Below are positions 1 to 9,697 of a DNA stretch of 64,000 nucleotides, in pieces. How positions within the stretch are numbered: position 1 is the first letter of the stretch; each line of letters starts with the position of its first letter. Location: NCBI GenBank assembly GCA_016630905.1, contig WBMQ01000007.1:682001-746000 (forward strand), given 5' to 3'. The notes under the pieces were generated by a model, which worked only from the letters and a program-made list of their open reading frames with translations, did no database searches and was not told the DNA's origin. A program made the translations under genes and the position numbers. This stretch comes from Capillidium heterosporum. Taxonomy: Eukaryota; Entomophthoromycota; Entomophthoromycetes; Entomophthorales; Capillidiaceae.

Positions 1-835
1 TGTAGAAGGCTACTAGCTGGTGGGTGACTATGCGATCCTTGACCTTCTTGGAGTTTTTACTGGGTTTAGATAAAACTTTTATTTGTTTGGTGTTGATGTG
101 TAAATTGTTGTTGAAGTTCAAGTGGATTTGAAAGTTTTTGTGGCTGCCGTTGACGTGGAGGTACTTGTACTGGATCTTGTCGTTGACGTTGAGGTAGTTG
201 GTTTGTTTCAACGTGTTGGTAGTGTCGGCATCTTTGGCATCGGAAAACTTCAAGCTGAGATCAAAAGGCAAGTCCAATTTGCTAGACAAGTTAGTAGAAC
301 TGGTAGTTATTATTTGCGGAGGTGGGTTGACGTACCGTTTCTCAGTTCCGTAGGACTTTTGCACGAATGTGGGGTACATGATTGTTGAGCTTATTAGACT
401 GGTAGGAGTGCTGTTAGATACGTGGGAATTGGCGTTGGTAGCACTGCACTGTAGTACGGGGGTTAAAGGTAGGATATGTTTATAAATTTCCGGTGACGAA
501 ATAGTTTTACTGGGGGGCAGGTAACTAGGCGATTCGTTGGTGAACTCAACAGTAGAGTCATGGAACTCTAGGTCCTTGAACTCGTAGCTTAGGTTGCTGT
601 TGGTCAAGTCGGGGGATGGCGACACCAAAGTTTCGATGGACATGGCCGTAATCCCTTTCTTGGAAATTTTGTTGATAGAATGATCCAGCGCACCTTCTTC
701 CAAATTTATCCGCTTCATCGACGACTTCAAGCTAGGCAGTTGGTATTGAGGTTGATACGAGTACGAGTACGGGTAGTGATCGTCGTATTGTTGCTGAAAA
801 GGGTAGGTATCTAAGTTGTTTAGAATCGAGGACAT
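1..835 (-). CDS. CSL-family (RBP-J/Su(H)/Cbf11-like) transcription factor, partial at the window edge
   Basis: CSL proteins bind DNA through a Rel-homology N-terminal domain and a beta-trefoil; in fungi they act without Notch (S. pombe Cbf11/Cbf12). The frame is open from ATG at 835 to position 1, about 278 residues. The first ~150 residues are low-complexity and rich in Tyr, Gln and Ser. Then comes QKSYGTEKRYVNPPP, which matches the conserved CSL stretch QKSYGNEKRFFCPPP that contacts DNA. About 100 residues on, QIKVLSKPSK matches RIKVISKPSK, just before the beta-trefoil. The rest lies outside the window. The linker between the two motifs is shorter and more divergent than in animals. Family assignment rests on these two motifs in the right order. 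No intron is needed in the visible part. Confidence 0.8.
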   Translation of the reverse strand, partial: MSSILNNLDTYPFQQQYDDHYPYSYSYQPQYQLPSLKSSMKRINLEEGALDHSINKISKKGITAMSIETLVSPSPDLTNSNLSYEFKDLEFHDSTVEFTNESPSYLPPSKTISSPEIYKHILPLTPVLQCSATNANSHVSNSTPTSLISSTIMYPTFVQKSYGTEKRYVNPPPQIITTSSTNLSSKLDLPFDLSLKFSDAKDADTTNTLKQTNYLNVNDKIQYKYLHVNGSHKNFQIHLNFNNNLHINTKQIKVLSKPSKNSKKVKDRIVTHQLVAFY

Positions 836-3710
836 AAATTTGGAATATGGGAAGAGTGGCGGTGATGAAAAGTGCTATCAAAGAACTATAACTTTGTAAA
901 TTGAAATTTAATCAGTTGAGATCCAACCTGATACCTTTTATACCTGCTACAAAATTCATTCTAAATTGGATGTGACTAATTTTCAACAAGGCACAATCAA
1001 GAGTTCAGTTTAAACTCGCTATCAAATTAGGATTTCGTAGAACTAAACCTGAGTAATTTAGGTCTGCTTCTTTTTGAACTGGATGAAAAGGTGGTAATGG
1101 TTGATCAACATCCCACTTTTCAGATACCAAGTGAGAAAATGTAGGTCTAATAATCAACCTACTTTGTGGGGAAGGGTAGTTCCTATCGATATCTGCCTAT
1201 AAAAACATGTCAAACCTTTGCAAACTACTGAAATTATACTCCTAATCCATATTTCCTATATATCTGAGTGAGGGGTAAAGCAGGGTAGCTATACATTGTA
1301 TGAGTATGAAAGTTAGATGCTGCATTATTGATGCAAGGGCTAAATGTAAAGGAATTGTCCTATATCCTATACCGGTTTAGAAACTAGTAGACATGCTAAT
1401 CCCCCAACAACCCTTTCCCATAATCTTTTGAAAGCATCTGTTTAACTTTCAACATTTAGAAGTTAAATGAATTTATACGTTTAAAACAACTGTATGAAAC
1501 ATTAGCTCATATGGCTACTTTAACGTCCAATTCCCAATACTCTTCTTACTACAGTTGGAATTGATTGCCTATTGCAACGACTTTCAACATCTACCACCCC
1601 CAACTATGGAGGCTTGGGCTTCAAGTAGTCGGATTTGATCTAATATGTTTGGTTTATTGATTCACACACCTATCTTTTGGGAAAGGTTCCTATAGCCGTT
1701 CCATATCGGCATACTCATATACGAATCCATATCATAGGCCTACAATACAGGCCATATACCTTGTATTCAATTGATAGCAAACAAAGCAGTATTAGCTTCT
1801 ATATTTTAACGTCCAAGTCAGTCTCGTTTAGTATAACAAAATGATGTCAATTTTGAAACCTCACCCCTTTCAAGCAAGATCTATAGAATTGGATTCAAAT
1901 TCAAGCTCTAGTTCAAGTTAACAGCCATGTGAAGGTTGGAGCTCCAAAGTTGGCTGATTTAACCCTAAATTGAAAGTTAGTGGATAAATGGTTTAAGCGT
2001 GAGAAAATTTTATAATTCAAGTAACCTTATCAAAGAGCAAACTATTTTCATGCCAACAATTCTAAACCGCTTTGGCAAGAGGTTTTGTTTTGACTTGGAT
2101 ATCTTCCCGAATTCCCTTATCTCTAAAACTGTTCAAATCATAAGAGACAAGGTTCCCGTTCCTCTATCTAAAAATGTTTTCACGGGTAAGAGATACGGTG
2201 GTGGAATTGATGGCCGTAGGTATTGAGATTAGGTTCGATATGGTTTGATCAGAACCCTGAGAAAATTTCTACCTAATGTTCGAGGTTAACTTAAACCGTG
2301 TGAAAAAGTCTAATTCCCTTTCAAGTTTAGGATTATAGAACATGAAACCACAAAGCCTCAATTATTTTGGAACTACTCTGCCCAAAGTATCAATATGTTG
2401 GATAAAGGCATACGATTCTGCTAGATCAGAAGGATACATTCAAGATCTACAGTCAACTTCGTTTATTGATAAGGTGATAGAAATACCCTCTTTTAAAAAG
2501 GAGGTGTATAAGGGACTGGTTAAGATATAAATGTATAACTCGCTAACATCTAACCATATGAATAATAGTCACCATACAGAAAATCAAGCTGTAGGAAATT
2601 TCCTACTACTCCTTTAACTCGCTACTATATCCCTCCAAAGTTTAATTACCTATCTATGTTTGGAGATATCAATTTTGCATCTATAAGATAACTATCTATC
2701 GTAAATAGCGTCTCATTTTCAACAGTTGTAAAAGATTACATTTATAATCTAGAAATCAGGTATATGTACTTTTTTAGATAAAACCCCATCCTAAAATGTA
2801 TATAACTTTATCCCTTTCGACCTTAAATTTTAAGGATAAATGCTTACCCGATAGTAGAAATCCAGCTTTTGAGGAAGATGCATCCCTAACAATCAGTTGT
2901 GCTGACGTGTAATATTATTTTTATATTGGAGTTATTCATCAGTTTCAAAAACTTGAAATAGGCAATACTTTTATAAACCCATCACTATTCTAGGCTGTTA
3001 GTTTGTGACTGTAGACTGATAGGAGTTTTCTAATCAATTAATCTATTGCTATCATATAGCTAAATTTTTATCGTACGTTATTTTACCTAGAAAAAGTTTG
3101 GTGAAAAGGCATATGTTAGATACTCTATTTTCAAAATATATATATACTATTTACTAATAGACAAAAACGTTATAATGGGAAAGCCATCTTATCTAATGGA
3201 TTTTACTTCCAAAAGGATAAGTAAAGAAGGGTTGTAAATGCCGGCACCTACTTACGAAGTATAGCAAAGGCAATTATACGTTTATAAGCGGTATATGGCT
3301 ATATTTTTACTTGTACAATAAAGCTTATCAACTGAAATTTAAGGGTAGTATAAAATATCGGTTTATTTGTTTTGTTCATGGTAGTGGTTTGTACCCATCC
3401 TCGCCCAACTAACTTTGCCTGCCAAATTGAAGCACCGCGTAATCCGCATCTAATGTCCGATACTTGGGCCATAGAATCATGTTTTTTATCCTTAAGTTTG
3501 AAATACGATATAATTTACCTTATGGTGAACATATAGATGGCGATCATTGAAACTTTAGCCTTTGTTGCTAGATCTGGAGCCAGAGTATGAACATTAAATA
3601 TAGGAAGCTATATCGGGGATGCTGTAGTTGGGAATATTTGAACGAATCATATATCAAAGAATATCAATTTACTACACCATGGCTACTAAAATTTAACTTT
3701 AGAAACCCAG
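836..3710. other. Gene-free AT-rich region
   Basis: No coding region I can support. Short open frames (for example 1999-2226 and 2342-2530) show no recognisable motif, signal peptide or splice context. Many TATA-like runs are present but cannot be tied to a gene. The part next to 835 must hold the promoter of the CSL gene. Confidence 0.6.
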
Positions 3711-3989
3711 CTATTTAGTTAAGCTATCCTTGTTGACCAAAGGTACTAAGAACAAAATTAGGTCAGGGTTATCATCGGGGTTCTGTTTAGCTTTGAAATT
3801 TTTCAACACTACTGGAGGGATTATAAGCTTGGGTTTGGTTGTGGTATCGCCGGTAGTTCCAACTATAGGTTCCAGTTGCATAGGTAGGACGTAGTCGTAG
3901 CTTTCCTGTTGACTTCTAGTGATTGGTATACTTGCGTATAAGTGGAAGGATAGGAAATAGGTGGTGAAGATGACTATAAACTTGAGCAT
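3711..3989 (-). CDS. Small secreted protein, 92 aa, unrecognised
   Basis: The ATG at 3989 starts a hydrophobic signal peptide (MLKFIVIFTTYFLSFHLYAS) followed by a short polar mature part of about 72 residues with no cysteine. The mature part has a proline-rich centre (KLIIPPVV) and a hydrophobic C-terminal stretch (LILFLVPLV). There is no intron. A TATA-like TATAAAGG lies about 50 bases upstream of the ATG, supporting a real transcription unit. I do not recognise a family. It could be a small secreted effector-type or cell-surface peptide; that is inference from size and signal peptide only. Confidence 0.55.
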   Translation of the reverse strand: MLKFIVIFTTYFLSFHLYASIPITRSQQESYDYVLPMQLEPIVGTTGDTTTKPKLIIPPVVLKNFKAKQNPDDNPDLILFLVPLVNKDSLTK

Positions 3990-4037
3990 ATTGAAATAAA
4001 TTTTGAAAAATTCTAGCTATTCTATTTGGGCAAAAAG

Positions 4038-4045
4038 CCTTTATA
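4038..4045 (-). promoter_or_regulatory. TATA-like element of the small secreted protein gene
   Basis: TATAAAGG on the minus strand, about 50 bases upstream of the ATG at 3989. Confidence 0.4.
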
Positions 4046-4394
4046 CTTGAATGCTCGTTGTTGTAGTTGTGGAGAAAGTTGACAGCACTTAGCCCACAAC
4101 GCAATAACTTTTAAAATTTTAAAATGTCAATATGGAGACCATTTATTTTAAACATAAAAGATGTATGGTAATAACTTTTATATAAACAAAGTATGGTATT
4201 ACTTCCGTCTTTCCAACTTGGCGCACTTCAATTGAAATGTAAGGTGGGATTCGACTAGACTAGGAGGATAAAAGCAATACTAAATCAAAAAGGTAATTAT
4301 CCCAGAAGCATAGCTTTATGGGATATATGATGCATTTAAAAGCAGTATGCTTTATTTAATCTAAAAGTAACATAGTACTCAAAGCCAATAACCT

Positions 4395-4682
4395 TCAAAA
4401 ATCGACCAAAAAATCCCTGGAGATCTGCAAATTGTTGAGTTCAATATCGCTATATTCTTCATCCTCATTGAAGGTGGAAGCTTCTGTATTTTTAATAAAA
4501 AGATCCTCGTCATAGAATCTACCTTTGTCACAACAGGAATCTTGAAGTACTGCAAAACTATCTGAGATGTCACTAAATTCAACATCGCATCTACAGAATA
4601 ACCCTCTTCGATCGATTGGATGGAAGGCTAAAGTATATTGGAAAATAAATAGAAATGTAGTGTAGAGGATTTTAGGAATCAT
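4395..4682 (-). CDS. Small secreted acidic protein with CxC and CC pairs, 95 aa
   Basis: A signal peptide (MIPKILYTTFLFIFQYTLA) precedes a mature part of about 76 residues. It holds only four cysteines, spaced as CRC and, about 25 residues on, SCC. A strongly acidic tail (EDEEYSDIE) follows. A dibasic DRRG lies near the mature N-terminus. There is no intron. TATATAAATAG lies about 31 bases upstream of the ATG, so the first ATG is the likely start. No family recognised; the 3' neighbour 3711-3989 is another small secreted gene on the same strand. Confidence 0.6.
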   Translation of the reverse strand: MIPKILYTTFLFIFQYTLAFHPIDRRGLFCRCDVEFSDISDSFAVLQDSCCDKGRFYDEDLFIKNTEASTFNEDEEYSDIELNNLQISRDFLVDF

Positions 4683-4712
4683 TTTACAAATACTTTATAA
4701 CTCTACCTGTCG

Positions 4713-4723
4713 CTATTTATATA
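4713..4723 (-). promoter_or_regulatory. TATA box of the CxC/CC secreted protein gene
   Basis: TATATAAATAG on the minus strand, about 31 bases before the ATG at 4682, the right distance for a short leader. Confidence 0.55.
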
Positions 4724-4994
4724 CTCATTCTTTTTATGAATGTAGTAATTATCTAAAGTGAAGATAAAATTGATAGTTCTATAATGCTAGTTTGTGATTA
4801 TATAAGTAATTAAACTTTTGTAAATGTACTGGGATATCCGATCAAGAAAACGCTTTATAACACTTATTGATGGATATATTAGCAATTAAATATATTTTAA
4901 ATCCTTAGAGGCTATAACATAAATTTTGATACTGCGATTTCCCTTTAAATTACTATGAAGCATAGTTTAAAATATATCATATATATCGAGAAAT

Positions 4995-6800
4995 TTAATT
5001 AGTACTATACTTTTTCATAATGTAAAGTTTAGGTTCATAGACGATAGTGATGAAGGTGAATTCGTTGATAACCGAAACTAAGAACGAACGGAGGCCAGAC
5101 CAGTTGTCCAAAACTTCTACATCGTCATACTTGGGCCTAAATCCAAAACTTTTGAACCACAGCTGACTGAAAGCTTCATCCATAACTTCTAACTTCTGGA
5201 ACTTCTTCAGGGTTATTAGCTCAGATCTACTTTTCCTCTTTATACCAGAGTAGGCGTAGATCTGAGCGGTAATTGAAAAGTTGACATGGTGTAGGTGCGG
5301 TTGATCGGTTATCAGGTAGTCGAACTTTGAAAATTGGTAAGGTTCGTTGAGGTTCTCAGTCTTGTCATACTTTAAGCCTTGGGGCAAGTAGGTGAACCTG
5401 CTGACTCCGGTAGTAGCTGCCAAGTTACAGATATGTACTACCTTGGTTCCACCATTGAGGTCGTGTAATTTGTGAAGGGCCTCCATAGATTCACCACCAG
5501 GGTAATTAAGGGACGAAACTAGGACTAGTAGTAGTGTGATGGCAAACTGCAGCATCAGTAGGAGGTATGTCGTAGATCGGATGAATGTCTTAGTAAGGGG
5601 CGATATTTTCTTTAAGATATAGTTTAAAGTTACAGCGGCGTTGATATTGAAAAGAGGAATAACGTACATCAAGAATCGCCATTCCTTGTGTGGTAGCCTT
5701 GACATTGCGATACAATATATCAAAGGTGGCAGTAGAGTGCGTATCATCAAAGTCCTTCTCTCGTCGCTGATCTGGGAGCTACTTTGATTGAAGAAGTTCT
5801 TGACAAGTAAAAATAGACATAAAATATTCAACAAGTAGGCCACACCCAAAACCTTTGGCAGATGTACTGTGAAATAAGCATGGAACGGGGAGGTACCCCA
5901 TAGGACGCTTTGACCTTGAATAGCATTGAAATAAAATGAATAAAGCTCGGGCCATATGTATTTTGAGTTTGTGGTGAAAGTAGTGCCGGACCAAAACCAA
6001 GAATCTACTATGATTGTCAAGGCTAAAATATTACAATGTAAGATTGGTGAATTTGGTAAAAGTACCTATAGATACAACGGCATATAGTATCGACGATCGA
6101 ATTATTTTCAAGACATTGTAACTGTCGAAAAGTAAATGTAAATTTAAATAGAATTCGACGAGCATTGTGACGCCAGCTAAGATTAGGATTTCGGAGCGGA
6201 ATATCAAGAAGCTCGGGATTATAAACATCAGATAGTTTAACCACGAACTTAAGGTGGCCTCCTTACTTTTCAAAAGGTTGTAGTACGCCAAATTCGTCAA
6301 AAATAATGCATAACTGTTGGGAATCGTACGGGATAGCCAGAAGGGGAGATGGAACTGGACAATAAAGAATAGTAGGTAGTACTTGGAGGTCGAATTAGAA
6401 AATATGTTGGAGATTCGGATCTGACTGAAGCCTATTATCCCACCTACTATCATTCTAACTGATAAAATGCATTAGTTTCATTCAATTAGTAAATTTACCT
6501 AGAATCAAATGTTTATCTTTTGCCACGATATTCTTGAATATAGAAGCAATAGAAGCGGTTACTAAACTAGCAATGAACGTTCTAGGTACAACCCCTTCGA
6601 AAACTTTGTGGTCATACTAATACTATAACTAAATATACAATATAAAAAAGTAAAATTACCTTGTACAGCTGGAACTTGTAATTCAAAATATCATGAGTTG
6701 CCTGTAAGTTGAAGGACTCTTCCACCTTGTTGTACGGCACGATGTTGCAATATAATAGTATTAAAATTAAAGACAGATAGGCCAGGAATGGATATCGCAT
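4995..6800 (-). CDS. ALG12: Dol-P-Man:Man7GlcNAc2-PP-Dol alpha-1,6-mannosyltransferase
   Basis: ALG12 adds the eighth mannose (alpha-1,6) to the dolichol-linked oligosaccharide in the ER lumen. It is a multi-pass GT22 membrane enzyme. Exons complement(4995..6022, 6066..6458, 6499..6616, 6660..6800) give 1680 bases, 559 aa, close to the family's usual length. The N-terminal PYNKVEESFNLQATHD is the GT22 signature with the acidic pair essential in the family. YDHKVFEGVVPRTF follows across the first splice junction. Later come WGTSPFHAYF, SRLPHKEWRFLMY, LNYPGG and ATTGVSRF, all in ALG12 order. Many hydrophobic segments lie between them. Introns are 40-43 bases. The exon 3 acceptor must be the CAG at 6459-6461, because the TAG four bases later would bring in a stop. 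Confidence 0.93.
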
Positions 6801-6832
6801 CGGTTATCTACAGTTAGTCAGATTCTTAAAGA

Positions 6833-7018
6833 CTACTCGAACAAAATTATCAGAAGTTGCATTTCAATTTCACCATCATAGACCAATTGAAACTGAGTGA
6901 AAGGAAAGAAATATGTGGGCATCTTGATAACGTCATTTTTAGCGTCAAATAAGCAAGGTCTGTAAAAATTCAAGAGTGCATCATTGTATTTGAGAAAAGC
7001 TAATAGGAATGATGACAT
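6833..7018 (-). CDS. Possible 61-codon small ORF or uORF just upstream of ALG12
   Basis: An ATG-to-stop frame of 61 codons ends 32 bases before the ALG12 ATG on the same strand. Composition looks protein-like (FYRPCLFDAKND, MPTYFFPFTQF) but I recognise no family. It has no signal peptide and no visible intron. It could be a separate micro-gene, a long upstream ORF in the ALG12 leader, or chance. Confidence 0.22.
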   Translation of the reverse strand: MSSFLLAFLKYNDALLNFYRPCLFDAKNDVIKMPTYFFPFTQFQLVYDGEIEMQLLIILFE

Positions 7019-7178
7019 TCACATACTCTGTCCAAGGTCCAAGTCCTCTAATTTCATCAGACTTGAATTTATCCTAAGCAAATAGTTATACGCTTTAAGG
7101 CTAGTTTGGTTAGCATTATTTGCTAGAATAGTCTCCCATAAATAAATGAATCGTTATAAATTAAACCTGCCCCAAAGT

Positions 7179-7237
7179 TGTTTGTTCAATTAAAGAAAAG
7201 GTGTTTGTTCAATCAAAAAACTGTTTGTTCAATTAAA
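7179..7237. repeat. Three direct copies of TGTTTGTTCAATYAAA in the ALG12/FCF2 divergent promoter
   Basis: Copies start at 7179, 7202 and 7222 (16 bases each, spaced 23 and 20), differing at one C/T position. The core TGTTTGTT fits the forkhead-type consensus. They lie between the divergent ALG12 (ATG 6800, minus) and FCF2 (ATG 7391, plus). A related GTTTGTTCAATCAA lies near 30027, upstream of the Kelch gene. Confidence 0.6.
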
Positions 7238-7390
7238 TCTGCTTTTTTCTTTGTTAGAAAAGTCCTATAAAGCCTGCTTTTAGTGATCCGTTATGATTGA
7301 AAAATCACTACACACCAATAGAATTACGAGTAGAAAACAATATAGTTTTTATAGTGCAAACTTTTTATTTCATTGTTGAAACCTTACAAG

Positions 7391-9561
7391 ATGGTAACCA
7401 CAAGACGACAAGCAAAAACCTTATCTGACTTATCGGAGAATTCAGCAACTTCGCCTCCTGCGCCTCAACAAACACCACCAAAGCGTAGATACACTCGTAA
7501 AGTTGCAAGCGATGGCGAAAGTTCCAATTTAGCTCAATCAAATGAAGTTAAAAGTCAAGAACAAGAAAACACCGAGAATAGCGAGTCTGATGCTGCACCA
7601 AAGCCCAAACGTAAATACACCAGGCGTAAGGGAAAAGGTAATTTAACCGGTAAGCTTAAATTTTGCTAAAAGAATATACTTTAGAAGCAAATGTAACAGC
7701 AGAGACAATTCCAGAAGAAAATGTTGAACAGACTAATGAACCATCCACTAGCAAGGCAAATGTAACCCCTGTAAAGTCAGCTCCAAAAAAGCGAGGTAGG
7801 CAAGCCAAAGCAAAGGAGGCTGAAAGTTCGGAACTACCTGCAGTCCCAGAAACGGAAGAGTCCCAGAAGCCCACTAAAGCCGACGATTCCAAAGCCAAAA
7901 GAAGTAGAAAGTCCTCTATCAAAGCCGATTTTTCACTTCGTCCTAGAGCCAAGAGCTTAGCCTTTGATGAAGAACTCCCACAAAGTGATGAACAAGCTGG
8001 CGAGTCGAGCTCAGTGGCACCAATTGAATCAGCTGACGGAATTGAATCCTCAGTTCTCCGATCTACTCAAATCACCAAAGTGGTATCAATTGAGGAGAAA
8101 GCTGTTGTTGAGAACAATACTGAGATTCTATCTCAAGTTGTAACTGAAATAGAAACGGCTGAGGTTAATGAATCGGAGGTTACCATTGAAAAAGCTACAG
8201 AGATAGTCGGAGTTCAGACTGAAATTCCTGATTTAACAACCTCGATTGATTTACTTGTTCCAGATATTTCGGAAGGCCAAGAAGCGGATCCATCCAAAAC
8301 TGCCGTCAGTGTCAATATCGGTAATTAGATTTTATGCATATATTTATTAAATATACTTTAATAGAAAATGACAATCCCCGTAGCCCCGAAACTAGCTACT
8401 ATGATTGCATCGATAGCACCGATAACCCGGCAAAGATAAAAGGTAATCTAATATTAAAAAATACTCCTAACTCGATATTTATAGCTAAAACCAACGATGG
8501 CAAGAATGAGGATGAGGAGGTGAGTTCAGATGAAGGTGAAAGCGACAGTAGCGACTCCTTTTTCACAGCTGAAGACAAGTCCCAACCTGATAACGATGAA
8601 GTAATGGATACTCAAGCCGAGGACGAGCTGCTCGACCAGCTTTTTGAACAGGCACAGAAAGCGGCTGAATCCAACTCGTTGGATGATGCCGATTTGTCTC
8701 ATAAACAGTAAGTATTGTCAGTTAAGCCTGGAGATTTACTCAGTACTGAACTTAATTTAAAGGTCACCCGGAGCTAAACTGAAGGGCTACTCCGATCCCT
8801 TTGGCGATACAGTCAGGAACCATCTCTACATCCAGACTGAACGCCTTCACCCCAAAACCAAGGGCAGCACCGTCCACAAAATGAAGCTTGATAATGTGTT
8901 GGAACACTCCAGTAAAGACGTCATCCCTGACTCTACCAGTAAGCTTCATGTTTTTGAATCCTCAAGTAAGGTTGCTTCCCGTAAATCCGAAGTCGAGTCG
9001 GTAGTCAAGGAACTGGAGAGTGCCAAGGCCAAATCCACCACCCATTTGAAAGTCAATCGTACTTTGAATATCCCCGATAAGACCCATGCCCAAGCTAAGA
9101 AGGTAAATTTGGATATAATAATATGCGATTAACCAAAAGTTTAAAGGACAAAGAATCGACCAGCGGACCCAATTGGTTCAACATGCCGGCCCCTGAGTTA
9201 ACTGACGAAATCAAGCGTGACCTACAAGTCCTCAAGATGCGTTCCGTCCTCGATCCCAAACGGTTCTATAAGAAGGATAACAAGAAGGCACCACCCAAGT
9301 ACTTCCAAGTAAAACTTTATATACTTTCCATTATTTAATTCATTAAAGTTTGGTACCATTGTCGAAGACAAATCCGAGTTCTACTCCAGCCGCATCGCCA
9401 AGAAGGACCGCAAGTCGACCTTTGTCGAAGAAATTTTGCACGATCAGGGTACCCAGGCCTACTTCAAATCCAAATACGACAAATTGCAGGAGGACCGCAC
9501 TAAGAACGGTAGGAAACCCAGCACTGGGAAGAAGTTCTTTAAGAAGCGTCGTCACAATTAA
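7391..9561 (+). CDS. FCF2: Fcf2/DNTTIP2-family pre-rRNA processing factor
   Basis: Fcf2 acts in the nucleolus in early cleavage of pre-rRNA (A0-A2) for the small subunit. Exons join(7391..7637, 7685..8320, 8365..8442, 8485..8707, 8763..9102, 9147..9308, 9349..9561) total 1899 bases, 632 aa. The C-terminal Fcf2 domain is clear: GPNWFNMPAPELT, MRSVLDPKRFYKKDN, PPKYFQ then FGTIVED across an intron, and a basic tail KKFFKKRRHN. Yeast Fcf2 is only about 217 aa. This protein instead has a long acidic, Ser/Lys-rich N-terminal part that begins MVTTRRQAK, like animal DNTTIP2 (MVVTRSARAK). Three introns (8708-8762, 9103-9146, 9309-9348) end in AAAG. The start at 7391 is the first ATG; the frame upstream has only TTG codons. 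Confidence 0.92.
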
Positions 9562-9697
9562 TTCAGTTGGCTACCGGGTATACAATATTTTACTACTTAT
9601 AGAGAGGGAAGCGTATTAAAACTTTTATTGAAATTAACTTGATTTAGAATATGTAGAATTTTGATTATTGAGGCTTATTTTATTTTTAGCATGAGTT

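Noticed and set aside
122-388. 88-codon plus-strand frame
   Set aside because: It is antisense to the CSL coding sequence, which has clear family motifs.
1999-2530. Two short plus-strand frames
   Set aside because: No motif, signal peptide, splice link or homology I can recognise; size fits chance.
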